A stretch of 64,000 nucleotides of DNA from Ignavibacteriales bacterium. GTDB taxonomy: Bacteria; Bacteroidota; Ignavibacteria; UBA10030. The position numbers and the translations under genes are program-made. The stretch covers positions 405,930-469,929 of the forward strand of contig JAPLFQ010000020.1 in assembly GCA_026390595.1 (NCBI GenBank). Reading direction: 5' to 3'. This document shows, piece after piece, positions 17,540 through 26,954 of the stretch (the first letter of the stretch is position 1; the number at the start of each line of letters is the position of its first letter). The notes below the pieces were generated by a model that saw only the letters and a program-made list of their open reading frames with translations, ran no database searches and was not told where the DNA came from.

Positions 17540-17963
17540 CAGGTTTGGATGACTCCAGAATTGAATTTCGGTATTGTGGGCTGCTATCTCTATTCCACGG
17601 GAAATGATGCCGCGAGTTTCAGCCGGATCGGTGTAGCCGTCAATCCAAAGCCGGGCGGCAGCAAAGAGCGGATCCAACCCCGCCTCATACCGATCCTGAG
17701 TGTCATTGAGCAGCCTCCCCTGCTTTTCCTTCGAGATCCGCTTTCCGCCCATTCTCCATCGCCTGAACCTTGATACTCAGGAGTGTCTCGCTCGTCTACT
17801 TGCCTCCCATCAAGGCGATCTGGGCGCATGGCCACGCGAATATCATCCGCGGGTCATAGACCTTGCCGCACATCGCGCTGTTCCCCGCACCGTAGGGATT
17901 TCTCACCATGAAGCTGAATTTCGGGACCACACTGCTCGCCCCTGCGCTCACCATTTTTTCGCC
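17539..17963 (-). pseudogene. Decayed acyl-CoA carboxylase beta (carboxyltransferase) subunit, C-terminal part
   Basis: The minus strand encodes recognisable C-terminal carboxyltransferase sequence in broken frames. GEKMVSAGASSVVPKFSF runs into a segment beginning YGAGNSAMCGKVYDPR and ending ALMGGK, where a TAG at 17796-17798 interrupts the frame. TSETLLSIKVQAMEN follows, then a +1 shift near 17750 leads into GGKRISKEKQGRLLNDTQ and later DPLFAAARLWIDGYTDPAETR. A last shift near 17560 precedes the probable native end FNSGVIQT with TGA at 17539-17541. The N-terminal two thirds are absent. Intact relatives are propionyl- or methylcrotonyl-CoA carboxylase beta subunits. At least three lesions plus truncation argue for a true pseudogene. 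Confidence 0.85.
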
Positions 17964-18045
17964 AGACCTGCCTGCTGCTGGCTCTTCTGAAACGTGGCGT
18001 CTGCTTTGATAGCGCTTCCGATGCGGGCCATGGAGGAGTCATCCC

Positions 18046-21000
18046 TCACTGTTTTGCTGTCGTGTCGCGCGTCCCCGTTCCACCGAAAAGGAAGATCGAG
18101 TAGAACAGTTCACGTGCTTCTTCGTTCGTCGGGTTGATATTGATGGCCTGGAGCGCATACCCCGCCGCCCTTCCCGGATCTCCCAACCGACGATAACATT
18201 TCGCGAGCTGCAGGAGCAAGACATCCTGCCGCACTCGTCGGTCAGCAAAATACCGCTCTCTGAGTTGAAGGGCTTTCTTGTAGTTTTCAAATGCGGGCTG
18301 GAATTCCTGGATGTCAAAATACATGTCGGCAAGGCGGATGCGATAGAAATCAACAGTGTCTGCAGAGAGCTCAATGCAGCGCTTGAGAAGCTTCTCCGTC
18401 TTCGACACATCAAATGCGCCGAACTGCGTTGCCACGATGCGCTCGCGGGTAAACCTCACCCACGCATATTGTTCAAGCAGCACCGGATCGTTCGGCGAGA
18501 GTTCAACCGCCCGCGCGAGCATCTGAACCTGCTCTTCCCGCCTTCCCAAGCGATCTGCCAAACCGGCCATGGCAGTGACAGCGCGAAGATCCTTCGGATG
18601 CGCCTCAAGGTAGCTGGAGAGCATAGAATATCCGAGGGACAGATTTCCCCTCCCCATATCCGAATGCAGGAGCCCGATGTTCAGCCGTTCCTCATCGGTG
18701 AGAGCACGCTGCTTCACCAGTTGGTTGAGGAAGAGTGCTGTCCGATTGAAAGCCAGTCGTTCATCGTAGCGGGCGATCTCGTTAGCACCCTTGTTGACGA
18801 AAAATGCCCGCGGAGCCCAATGTTCAAGCAATGGCTTGTCTTCCGTGTTCACAGGGCCATCGCTCGCGTATTCCCTGGTTGGGTTCTCAGAGATCATCTG
18901 AAGAGAAGCCAGGGTTGCCGCATCGGGGATCTTGATGCGTTCCAAATCCTTCTTCACCGCGGCGTTTGCCAGCTTCCGCGACAGCTGGTTCTCATCAAGG
19001 ATCAGGGAGTCCTTCGATCCGACGAGCAGAAGATCGGGAGTCAACGATTGCCACACGACAACATGCGGAAACACTGTTCGGAATGTCCGGACGACGAGCT
19101 TGAAGGTTGGGTCGTCGATTTCGTACAGGTGAAACCACTGGACCATGACTCCATTGGGCCGCAGCCTACCTTTGCACATCTCAAAGAAATCGATTGTGTA
19201 GAGATTGCCGATGCCCGCGATCCAAGGATTGGACGGCTCACTGATGATCGCATCGTAGTTTGTCTGTGAAAGCTTGAGAAAGGCCAGGGCATCATCGATG
19301 TACAACCTAGCCCGCGGATCCTCGAGAGGCTTGTTGTTGACATGCTCGAAGTACTTCGCCCCCGCGATCACCTCCGGCGAAATCTCAACACAATCCACGC
19401 GCTTGATCGGATGAGTGAGCACGCTTCCCGTAGTCACACCGCTCCCAAAACCAATCACGAGGACGGTGTCGGGGTGGGGATGAAGCATCATCGGCACCTG
19501 GCCCAGGAGTACCTGAGTGGGGAGGTCTCCAACGGACGACGCATCGGCCTTTCCATTAATGATCAGGACATTCTGCACTCCAGTCCCCGCCTGATTCTGG
19601 ACAACGCCAACCGTGGCGGAGGCTCCTTCCTTGTAGTAAAGGACCTTGTTGGCTCTCACTCCTCGCACGAACTCCTCATAGGTCGCCGGAGCCTGCCGAT
19701 TGTTGCCGAATTGCCTGAACACGCCCGAAAGTGTTACGATCTGATTCCAATCGGAGCCGAACACAAACGTGAGAGCTCCCACAAGTGTAGCGAAGATCAC
19801 CAGCACACCGCGGCGGATTTTCGGGACGCCCGCATCGACTAATGTCAGGACGATGCCGCTCACGAGGTTCAGAACGAGCCCGACTTCCATGGCGTGTCGC
19901 ACGCCGATGACCGGGATCAACACAAGACCCGCTGCCAGCGAACCAAGGACGGTGCCGATCGTATTCACGGAGAACACGGTGCCGACAGATTTCCCGAGCA
20001 CTTTCACAGACCGTGTAGCGATGCGGCTCGCCAGCGGCAGGGACATTCCAAGGAAGATCGTCGGAATGATCATGAGCGTCAGGCCGATGATGAACTGGAT
20101 CGCGAGAAAGATCGGGTAGCTTGTATCCGATCGCGTAAGAACCGAGCCGACCTGCCAGAAGAGGTACGGAACCCGCCCGTAGAGCGGAAGCATCAGCGCC
20201 ATCGAAGCACCGATAAGGAGCTGGCATACGGCGAGAACGGCGAACAGGTTCTTCCATCTTTCGATGAGAACCGACACCAACCAGCTGCCGATGGTGATCC
20301 CGGATATGAACGCGACAAGCATGAGGGTGTAGGAGTATGTTGACGAACCCAGGACGGGGATCAACAGCCGGACCCATGCGACTTCATAAATCATGGCTGC
20401 GAGGCCGGACACACCTGCGACACCGACGGCGAGCGAGACAAAGTGAGGAGGAAACGAGGGGAGTTCGGTTTCATGTTCTGACGCACTCTCAGCGGGAGAG
20501 AGCCTGTTTCCTGAGCCAAGGGCATACGCTGCGGAAGCGATGACAATGTTCACGCATCCTGCCGAAAGGACTGTGGCCTGAAGTCCGGCCATCGGAACAA
20601 GGAAGAATCCCCCGAGCAGCGATCCGACAACCGCCCCGAAGCTGTTGAGGAAGTACAGAGTCGCAACATTCTTTCCAGAATCTTCGACATTGGAAGAAAT
20701 GAAGCGAACAAGGACTGGCAGCGTTCCTCCCATGAGAATCGTGGGGAAAAGAAGCGTCAGCACACTGATCAAGAGCTTCAACAGCAGCACCGCGTTTCCG
20801 TCGCTGGGCAGATTGAATGCGTGTACGGTCACCACGAAAAGATACTTCACAGCGCTCATCAGCCAGGGATACAACAAGCAGTAGAGGCCGATGAAGAACT
20901 CCAGGAGGGCATACAGGCGGATTGGTGATTTTGCCCTATCTGCACGACGGCCCCACAGCGACGCACCGATGGCGAGTCCTCCCATAAATGTCGCCAAGAC

Positions 21001-21135
21001 AATGGTTTGCGCGTATGTCGTGTTGCCGAGGAAGAGGGAGAGATACTTGAACCACGCTACCTGATAGATGAGACCCGTGGCTCCGGAGACAATAAAGAGA
21101 ATTGCGATGATACTGTACGAAGTCTGCTTGGTCAT
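18046..21135 (-). CDS. Membrane protein with spermidine-synthase-like domain and C-terminal TPRs
   Basis: A 1029-residue protein. Two six-helix-like hydrophobic blocks (about residues 1-210 and 235-460) each begin with a similar [12 protein letters not shown] / [12 protein letters not shown] motif, suggesting an internal duplication. A Rossmann methyltransferase/spermidine-synthase-like domain ([16 protein letters not shown] near 555, [16 protein letters not shown]) occupies about 480-760. Tetratricopeptide repeats fill about 800-1010. Related fused MFS/spermidine-synthase proteins are widespread, and their substrate is not established. The ATG overlaps the stop of the upstream acyl-CoA dehydrogenase remnant (ATGA). 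The gene ends just before the carboxylase pseudogene. Confidence 0.85.
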   Translation of the reverse strand: MTKQTSYSIIAILFIVSGATGLIYQVAWFKYLSLFLGNTTYAQTIVLATFMGGLAIGASLWGRRADRAKSPIRLYALLEFFIGLYCLLYPWLMSAVKYLFVVTVHAFNLPSDGNAVLLLKLLISVLTLLFPTILMGGTLPVLVRFISSNVEDSGKNVATLYFLNSFGAVVGSLLGGFFLVPMAGLQATVLSAGCVNIVIASAAYALGSGNRLSPAESASEHETELPSFPPHFVSLAVGVAGVSGLAAMIYEVAWVRLLIPVLGSSTYSYTLMLVAFISGITIGSWLVSVLIERWKNLFAVLAVCQLLIGASMALMLPLYGRVPYLFWQVGSVLTRSDTSYPIFLAIQFIIGLTLMIIPTIFLGMSLPLASRIATRSVKVLGKSVGTVFSVNTIGTVLGSLAAGLVLIPVIGVRHAMEVGLVLNLVSGIVLTLVDAGVPKIRRGVLVIFATLVGALTFVFGSDWNQIVTLSGVFRQFGNNRQAPATYEEFVRGVRANKVLYYKEGASATVGVVQNQAGTGVQNVLIINGKADASSVGDLPTQVLLGQVPMMLHPHPDTVLVIGFGSGVTTGSVLTHPIKRVDCVEISPEVIAGAKYFEHVNNKPLEDPRARLYIDDALAFLKLSQTNYDAIISEPSNPWIAGIGNLYTIDFFEMCKGRLRPNGVMVQWFHLYEIDDPTFKLVVRTFRTVFPHVVVWQSLTPDLLLVGSKDSLILDENQLSRKLANAAVKKDLERIKIPDAATLASLQMISENPTREYASDGPVNTEDKPLLEHWAPRAFFVNKGANEIARYDERLAFNRTALFLNQLVKQRALTDEERLNIGLLHSDMGRGNLSLGYSMLSSYLEAHPKDLRAVTAMAGLADRLGRREEQVQMLARAVELSPNDPVLLEQYAWVRFTRERIVATQFGAFDVSKTEKLLKRCIELSADTVDFYRIRLADMYFDIQEFQPAFENYKKALQLRERYFADRRVRQDVLLLQLAKCYRRLGDPGRAAGYALQAININPTNEEARELFYSIFLFGGTGTRDTTAKQ

Positions 21136-21315
21136 GAGGTCCTTTGAGAGAGAAGAGCGTGGTTAGTCCGGAACAGATTCTTTGCGATCACCATCTTCTG
21201 CACTTCGGACGTCCCCTCACCAATGGCGAGGAACTTGACGTCACGATAGAATTTTTCGACCGGGAAGTCTTTGATGAATCCGTGTTTTCATGTCGTACGT
21301 GTAGCTGAAATTCAT
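21132..21315 (-). pseudogene. Acyl-CoA dehydrogenase remnant (C-terminal end, large deletion)
   Basis: On the minus strand, codons from about 21281 to the TGA at 21132-21134 read [18 protein letters not shown], then [20 protein letters not shown]. This is the unmistakable C-terminus of an acyl-CoA dehydrogenase, including the EGTSEVQ motif. The remaining roughly 330 residues are missing. An ATG at 21315 followed by NFSYTYD might be what is left of the N-terminus, out of frame with the C-terminal piece; that part is weak. The stop overlaps the start of the next gene (ATGA), as in a working operon. Only 221 nt separate meaB from the following gene, so most of the gene has been deleted. Confidence 0.82.
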
Positions 21316-21359
21316 CGATTGCGCGTTGTCGCTCAATGGCACTTCCCGTTCGTATCCCA

Positions 21360-22322
21360 CTACACCCCTTCCGTCCGAAAATCCTCCAGAAGTCCGGCTG
21401 CAACGTCGTACGGATTTGACTGGCGCTGTAACAAAAGATCCAGTTTCTCATGAAGCTTACGGGAACGTTCGCGGTTCCAGAATTCGATGTGGAGTTGGTT
21501 CTCGATGATCTCCCGGATCCTGCTTTCGAGGCGCGACTTCCGTTTCCGTTCGAGCTCACCGGACGATTCCAGAAACTCCCTGTGTTTCTGAACATATGCA
21601 GCAACCTCCTCGATTCCCTTCCCCTCGCTCGCCTGAGTCTTCAGAACATCCGGCATCCAACTCTCCGCAGTATGCGAACGAAATCCGAGAATCATCTTGA
21701 GGGACATCACAGCCTGATCGGCACCGGGGCGATCGGCCTTGTTCAGCACAAAGAAATCGGCAATCTCCATCAGCCCTGCCTTCATGGCCTGTATGCCATC
21801 CCCCGATTCGGGGACGAGCACGACCACGGTTGTATCCGCTGCGCTGGCAATATCGAGCTCGGATTGGCCTACGCCGACGGTTTCCATCAGTACCACGTCA
21901 TATCCTGCTGCATCGAGAACGTCGGCTGCTTCCTTGGCCTTTTTGCTCAAGCCTCCCAGGCTTCCGCGGGAAGCCATGCTGCGGATGAAGACCCCCTCGT
22001 CCAACTCGACATCGCTCATCCGGACGCGATCGCCGAGGAGCGCTCCCCCTGTAAACGGACTCGTTGGATCGACCGCGATGATTCCGACTTTTTTCTGCTG
22101 GAGGCGATAGTACCGGGCGAGTTTGTTCGTCAGCGTGCTCTTTCCCGCCCCCGGCGGGCCAGTGATGCCCACCCGATAGGCTCTGCCCGTGCGGGGATAA
22201 ACGCTGCTGAGGATGTCCTTTGCGAGCGGCGTGTCGTTCTCCACCTGGGAGATCGCCCGCGCAACGGTCCTGCGATCTCCAGCGAGCAAATGCTCGATCA
22301 TGGTAGCGGCGATGGATGACAC
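21360..22322 (-). CDS. meaB: MeaB/ArgK-type GTPase, methylmalonyl-CoA mutase chaperone
   Basis: G3E-family GTPase that loads and protects adenosylcobalamin in methylmalonyl-CoA mutase or a related B12 acyl-CoA mutase. It has 320 residues. The P-loop GITGPPGAGKST, VDPTSPFTGGALLGDRVRM, METVGVGQSE and NKADRPGA are all intact. The C-terminal dimerisation helix is rich in Arg/Glu. No mutase gene is in this window. Downstream on the same strand lie remnants of an acyl-CoA dehydrogenase and a carboxylase, suggesting a former propionyl-CoA or branched-chain module. It starts 4 nt after the epimerase stop. Confidence 0.94.
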   Translation of the reverse strand: MSSIAATMIEHLLAGDRRTVARAISQVENDTPLAKDILSSVYPRTGRAYRVGITGPPGAGKSTLTNKLARYYRLQQKKVGIIAVDPTSPFTGGALLGDRVRMSDVELDEGVFIRSMASRGSLGGLSKKAKEAADVLDAAGYDVVLMETVGVGQSELDIASAADTTVVVLVPESGDGIQAMKAGLMEIADFFVLNKADRPGADQAVMSLKMILGFRSHTAESWMPDVLKTQASEGKGIEEVAAYVQKHREFLESSGELERKRKSRLESRIREIIENQLHIEFWNRERSRKLHEKLDLLLQRQSNPYDVAAGLLEDFRTEGV

Positions 22323-22326
22323 CCTT

Positions 22327-23250
22327 CTATGCTGAGTTGTTTTTGAAGTACTCCGCTGTCACACGAAGACCCTCGGAAAGCCCCACAGTCGGTTTCCACC
22401 CAAGCTCCCGTTCGATCTTCTTGTACGAAATCACGCTTCGGCGCTGCTCTCCCTGCTTACCTGGTCCGTGGTTTTCCGCACTGTTCGGGTTCAACCAACC
22501 CCGGAGCACACCGAAGAGCTCGTTGACATCTGTTTCAATCCCGGTACCGATATTGAAGATGTTCGATCCTTTGTAGTCAAGCGCCAGGATACTGCCCCTC
22601 ACAACGTCGCCGACGAATGTGTAGTCCCTCGTCTGATTCCCATCACCGTTGATCACCGGGCTTTCCCCTTGGAGCAATTTCTTTGCGAAGATTGCCACCA
22701 CTCCTGCCTCGCCATGCGGGTTCTGGCGCGGGCCGTAGACATTTGCATATCGGAGAACGACGTGGTCGATTCCGTGCACCACTTTGTAGTAGAAGAGGTA
22801 TTTCTCTGTCACGAGTTTCGTGATTCCGTACGGCGACAAAGGCCGGACAGGATGTTCTTCATCGGCGGGGAAATAGTCCTGCTCACCGTAGATCGCACCA
22901 CCGGTCGATGAGAAGATGATCTTCTTGACCCCGTACTGCCTTGCCGCTTCGAAAATGTTAAGTCCCCCCAGCACATTCACGCTTGCGTCGAACTTCGGAT
23001 CGGCGACAGACCGGCGAACATCCATCTGAGCTGCATGATGATTCACCACATCGATCGGAGAGCGCTGAAAGACTTGCTCAACTTCCGGGCTCCGGATATC
23101 CAGCTGATAAAACTCAGCTCTGGGATTGACATTCTCCCGCACTCCAGAGGATAAATCATCGATCACGATGACCCGGTGTCCCTCCTTGATGTAGGCATCA
23201 ACCACATGTGAGCCAATAAACCCTGCACCACCTGTAACGAGAATATTCAT
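22327..23250 (-). CDS. NAD-dependent sugar-nucleotide epimerase/dehydratase (GalE-like)
   Basis: Extended short-chain dehydrogenase of 307 residues acting on a nucleotide sugar, probably a UDP-hexose. The Rossmann NAD motif is GGAGFIGSHVVD (residues 6-17). The catalytic region has FSSTGGAIYGE and the YxxxK pair in SPYGITKLVTEKY. The substrate-binding RYANVYGPRQNP follows. The ATG at 23250 (MNILVTGGAGFIG) is the family start; the frame is open upstream to 23391 but overlaps purD. It begins 1 nt after the purD stop and is followed by meaB. It likely contributes to cell-surface glycan synthesis with the neighbouring glycosyltransferase. Confidence 0.92.
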   Translation of the reverse strand: MNILVTGGAGFIGSHVVDAYIKEGHRVIVIDDLSSGVRENVNPRAEFYQLDIRSPEVEQVFQRSPIDVVNHHAAQMDVRRSVADPKFDASVNVLGGLNIFEAARQYGVKKIIFSSTGGAIYGEQDYFPADEEHPVRPLSPYGITKLVTEKYLFYYKVVHGIDHVVLRYANVYGPRQNPHGEAGVVAIFAKKLLQGESPVINGDGNQTRDYTFVGDVVRGSILALDYKGSNIFNIGTGIETDVNELFGVLRGWLNPNSAENHGPGKQGEQRRSVISYKKIERELGWKPTVGLSEGLRVTAEYFKNNSA

Positions 23251-23251
23251 G

Positions 23252-24562
23252 TCAATGTTCCTGGCCGCTCGGGTTAGACAACCGGCGCAGAGCCTTCTGA
23301 CCGATATCACTGCGATAGTATGCGCCATCAAACGTAATTGAACCAACAGCGCGGTACGCAGCCTCAATGGTCCCTCTGAGGTCATGCGCATATCCGACAG
23401 CCGTCACTCCCAACACTCTTCCACCGGATGACAGGATCTTCTCTCCGTCAGACCGTGTGCCGGCGTGAAACACGACCACGCCTTCCTCCTGTTTCATCTT
23501 CTCCAGACCATGGATTTCCTTTCCCGTCTGGTAGTCATCAGGGTATCCACGCGAAGCCATCACAACGCATACGGCCGACGCGGCGTGGAGTTGGACAGTG
23601 GAAGGATCCAGCCGATGCTCGGCGATCGAATAGAGTATTTCCGCAAGATCTCCTTCGATCAGCGGCACGACAACCTGCGTTTCAGGATCGCCGAATCGGC
23701 AGTTGTATTCGATCACTTTCGGCCCCGTCCTGGTCAGTATCAAGCCGCAATAGAGACATCCGCGGTACGGAGTCCCTGCATCTCTCATACCCTTGAGTGT
23801 TGGAACTATGATCTCTATCTCGATTCGTTTGAGGAGCTCCTGCGTTACAATCGGAGCGTTTGCATACGCCCCCATGCCCCCGGTGTTTTTCCCCCTGTCG
23901 CCGTCCAGGATCCGCTTGTGGTCCTGCGCAGATGCAAGCGTTGCGAACCGTTCGCCATCGGTGAGCGCGAAAATCGACGCTTCTTCCCCTTCCAGATACT
24001 CCTCGATCACCACGTTCTCCCCTGCTGACCCAAACGCCTTGTTCAACACCATCTCCCGAATCGCGATCACTGCCGCATCATGGGTTTCGCATATCAGCAC
24101 ACCTTTTCCTGCGGCCAATCCATCCGCTTTGACCACAACAGGAACCGGAAGTTCGAGAGCGAACGCTTCAGCCTCATTCAGTTCACCCGAAGAGAAGCTT
24201 CTGAACTTGGCCGTCGGGATACCGTTCTGCGCCATGAACGATTTGGAGAACACTTTGCTTCCTTCGAGCATCGCCGCCGCCCTGCTTGGACCGAAGATCC
24301 GGAGGCCGCTCCGTTCGAATTCGTCAACGATCCCGTCAACAAGAGGCTGCTCCGGACCAACAACCGTGAGATCGACATCGTTTTCTTTTACGAAGCGCAT
24401 CAAGCCCTGTATGTCGGTTGGTTTGAGCGATACCAGCCGGGCCTGTTGTGCGACGCCGGCATTGCCGGGAGCACAATACAATGCCTTGACGTGTGGACTC
24501 TGCCTCAGTTTCCAGACAATTGCATGTTCCCTCCCGCCGGAGCCGATTACCAGAATGTTCAT
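23252..24562 (-). CDS. purD: Phosphoribosylamine-glycine ligase
   Basis: ATP-grasp enzyme for the second step of de novo purine synthesis, joining phosphoribosylamine and glycine. At 436 residues it has normal length. The N-terminal domain starts MNILVIGSGGREHAIVWKL. The ATP-grasp landmarks are VVKADGLAAGKGV, EEYLEGEEASIFALTDG, GDRGKNTGGMGAY and the metal-binding EYNCRFGDPETQ. Its ATG overlaps the glycosyltransferase stop (ATGA). Confidence 0.97.
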   Translation of the reverse strand: MNILVIGSGGREHAIVWKLRQSPHVKALYCAPGNAGVAQQARLVSLKPTDIQGLMRFVKENDVDLTVVGPEQPLVDGIVDEFERSGLRIFGPSRAAAMLEGSKVFSKSFMAQNGIPTAKFRSFSSGELNEAEAFALELPVPVVVKADGLAAGKGVLICETHDAAVIAIREMVLNKAFGSAGENVVIEEYLEGEEASIFALTDGERFATLASAQDHKRILDGDRGKNTGGMGAYANAPIVTQELLKRIEIEIIVPTLKGMRDAGTPYRGCLYCGLILTRTGPKVIEYNCRFGDPETQVVVPLIEGDLAEILYSIAEHRLDPSTVQLHAASAVCVVMASRGYPDDYQTGKEIHGLEKMKQEEGVVVFHAGTRSDGEKILSSGGRVLGVTAVGYAHDLRGTIEAAYRAVGSITFDGAYYRSDIGQKALRRLSNPSGQEH

Positions 24563-25878
24563 CGGATTTCTTCCTCGAGTTTCAGAAAAGCGTTCTTGTC
24601 GATATCCGTCAAAGATTCGAAATGACGTGCAAGCTCTCCAGTCAGAATCTGGCGATTGAAGTGCCCCGAAAAATCTTCCGGCACCTGCTTGAGCTGATTC
24701 TTCTCAAACTGTGTGAATAATTCTCTCACCGCGTCCTCGTGCGCCTGCAGGTTCTTCAGGGGCACACAAAGACCGGCACCGCTCTCGAGGATCAACTGCT
24801 TGATGTGTCCTTCATTGAGCGATCCAAGAATGGGCCTGCGGGCACCGAAATACTCATAGAGCTTCCCCGGTGACTGATAGTCATTGTCGAGCACCAGCCA
24901 AAGGGCATCTGATTCCTGGAGACGCCGCGTACATTCCTTGTGATCGAGATATCCAAGGAACTTGACCTCATTCTGCAGACCGAGTCTGCTGACGAGATTT
25001 TGGTCTTCTTCACGCACGTTTCCGATGAGATCCAGTTCCAGCCTCCCCCGCATCTGCGGAACGTCCCGGAAGAGGTTGTGCAATGCCTGGAAAATAACAG
25101 ACGGATTTCGTTCGGCGTAGAAGGTGCCGGCGTGGGTCATTCGCATCTTTCGCCGGGCCGGCTGCTTCGGAGCTACGCGCGTCTCGAAATCTTCGGGGTC
25201 ATATCCCTGAGGAATGATAATGACATCATGATAGTCCAGATTCAGGTAGTGCTTCAGGATGCTCTCCTTGACACGCCTGACTGTAACGACAATCTTATCC
25301 GCGACTTTCAGGACGCGTTTCTCCAGACGGTAGTGGAGGTAACGGTGCAGCGGCGTCGGATAGTACTTGAATGGATAGTCCAGCCAGGCATCCCGATAAT
25401 CGAGCACGAGAGGGATCCGGAATTCCTTCTTCAACGCCTCCCCAATCAGAAAGTCCGTCTGCGGCGGGGCAGTGGCGAAGATCACATCAAAATGCTCCCG
25501 GCGCAGAAGCTCCTGTGCGGCTTTCAGAGCCTTCGATTTCCAGCCAATCTTTGTATCAGGAATGAACAGCGCGTCTCCTCCAAACTGCAGAATCTTCCTC
25601 ATCCGCTCTGAAGGCATCTTGACGACACCCTGTTTCTTGAACAACCGGTTGGGATCGAGCGAACTCGCACGAAGGATATCCGTCCCTGCCTCCTCAACCT
25701 CGGCAAGCAAGGTGGTATCGACGGCATAATACCCTGTGGGGGTAACGGTGAGGACAGTAGGCTTCCATCCATACTTTGGAAGGTACTTCACGAACTTGGC
25801 GGTCCGCTGGACGCCGCTCAACCCCATCGGGGGAAAATAGTACGCGATAACCAGAACTTTTCGAAATTCACTATTCAT
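24559..25878 (-). CDS. Glycosyltransferase family 4 protein
   Basis: A 439-residue GT-B type transferase, probably adding a sugar to a surface polysaccharide or glycolipid on the cytoplasmic side. The N-terminal donor/acceptor domain starts VLVIAYYFPPMGLSGVQRTAKFVKYLP. The C-terminal half carries a GT4-like nucleotide-sugar region (THAGTFYAERNP, VKFLGYLDHKE, SPGKLYEYFGARRPILG). No transmembrane segments are seen. It overlaps purD at its stop (ATGA) and the M24 peptidase at its start (ATGA-type overlap at 25875-25878). Linkage and sugar cannot be predicted. Confidence 0.88.
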   Translation of the reverse strand: MNSEFRKVLVIAYYFPPMGLSGVQRTAKFVKYLPKYGWKPTVLTVTPTGYYAVDTTLLAEVEEAGTDILRASSLDPNRLFKKQGVVKMPSERMRKILQFGGDALFIPDTKIGWKSKALKAAQELLRREHFDVIFATAPPQTDFLIGEALKKEFRIPLVLDYRDAWLDYPFKYYPTPLHRYLHYRLEKRVLKVADKIVVTVRRVKESILKHYLNLDYHDVIIIPQGYDPEDFETRVAPKQPARRKMRMTHAGTFYAERNPSVIFQALHNLFRDVPQMRGRLELDLIGNVREEDQNLVSRLGLQNEVKFLGYLDHKECTRRLQESDALWLVLDNDYQSPGKLYEYFGARRPILGSLNEGHIKQLILESGAGLCVPLKNLQAHEDAVRELFTQFEKNQLKQVPEDFSGHFNRQILTGELARHFESLTDIDKNAFLKLEEEIR

Positions 25879-26945
25879 ATAATTATCAAGTCTTTCGGTG
25901 CGCTTGTCAGAACTTCGCAGCCGCCATCGCGGAGAACAACATCATCCTCGATTCGTACACCGCCAAAGCCAGGTATATATATCCCTGGCTCGATCGTGAC
26001 GACATTGCCGACTCTGAGCGTTTCCCTGCTTTGCGCGGACAACCGGAGTTCCTCGTGGATCTCGATGCCGAGCCCATGCCCGAGTGAATGACTGAAGTAC
26101 TTGCCCAAGCCTTTGCGGCTGATGGCGCTCCGTGCGACCCTGTCGAGGGCACTTGTCCTCATGCCGGGACGCGCCGCTTCAATTGCCCTGCACTGTGCAT
26201 CGAGCACGATTTGATATATTCTCTTCGCGCGGGGAGAAGGTCGTCCGACCGCGACAGTACGGGTGAGATCGCAGTGGTAACCGTGAAGAACACAACCAAA
26301 ATCCAGCGTCACCAACTCCCCGGGTTTGATTTTCTTTGCAGAAGGCCGGGCATGAGGCAAAGCCCCACGGACTCCGGATGCCACGATGGGTTCGAACGCA
26401 TCCGCGTCCGCTCCGTATCGCCTGTGCCAGTAACCGATTTCCGCAGCGACCTCCTGCTCTGTGAGCCCTGGCGCAAGAACGCCCAGAAGCTTCTGAAAAA
26501 CTCTCTCGGTGATTCGGACGGCAGCCCTGATGCTTTCGACTTCAGCTTCGTCCTTGACAGCGGCGATGCCCTCGATGAGGGATTTCGTCCGCACCAATGA
26601 CGAGCCGGGAAACAGCTTCTTCATCGATGCGTGGGCCTCCACACTCGTATGCACGCTTTCGAAACCAACCCGCCCAGCGCCTTTCAGTAGCCGACGCTTT
26701 CCAACCTCCTCGAGGAGACTTTTCGGCGTGACATGGATCTCCCATCCTTCAATCTCGGCCCTGGATTGGTCGCGATAACGGCGATCGGTAAGAAAATGCT
26801 GCTTCTGGCGGGTGACAACGCACAGGCCATTCGAGCCGGAGAATCGGGTCAAATAGCGGACATGGGGAATATGGAAGACAAGAAGACCATCCAATCTCAA
26901 AGCGGCAAGATGTCTTCGCACCTCGTGAAGCCGTCGCACGACCAT
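25875..26945 (-). CDS. M24-family aminopeptidase (Xaa-Pro type)
   Basis: Dinuclear metallopeptidase of 356 residues, likely removing N-terminal residues ahead of proline. An N-terminal creatinase-like domain (about residues 1-125) precedes the pita-bread catalytic domain. The metal ligands are visible: two Asp in LDFGCVLHGYHCDLTRT, His in SHSLGHGLGIEIHEE, Glu in TIEPGIYIPG and Glu in GVRIEDDVVL. The start codon lies just downstream of guaB. Overlapping genes on the same strand indicate one long operon from guaB to the carboxylase remnants. Confidence 0.92.
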   Translation of the reverse strand: MVVRRLHEVRRHLAALRLDGLLVFHIPHVRYLTRFSGSNGLCVVTRQKQHFLTDRRYRDQSRAEIEGWEIHVTPKSLLEEVGKRRLLKGAGRVGFESVHTSVEAHASMKKLFPGSSLVRTKSLIEGIAAVKDEAEVESIRAAVRITERVFQKLLGVLAPGLTEQEVAAEIGYWHRRYGADADAFEPIVASGVRGALPHARPSAKKIKPGELVTLDFGCVLHGYHCDLTRTVAVGRPSPRAKRIYQIVLDAQCRAIEAARPGMRTSALDRVARSAISRKGLGKYFSHSLGHGLGIEIHEELRLSAQSRETLRVGNVVTIEPGIYIPGFGGVRIEDDVVLRDGGCEVLTSAPKDLIII

Positions 26946-26954
26946 CGTCGGTTT

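Noticed and set aside
17590..17752. N-terminal extension of the exported protein to 17752
   Set aside because: The extra 71 residues are the tail of the carboxylase pseudogene; the signal peptide begins at the ATG at 17539.
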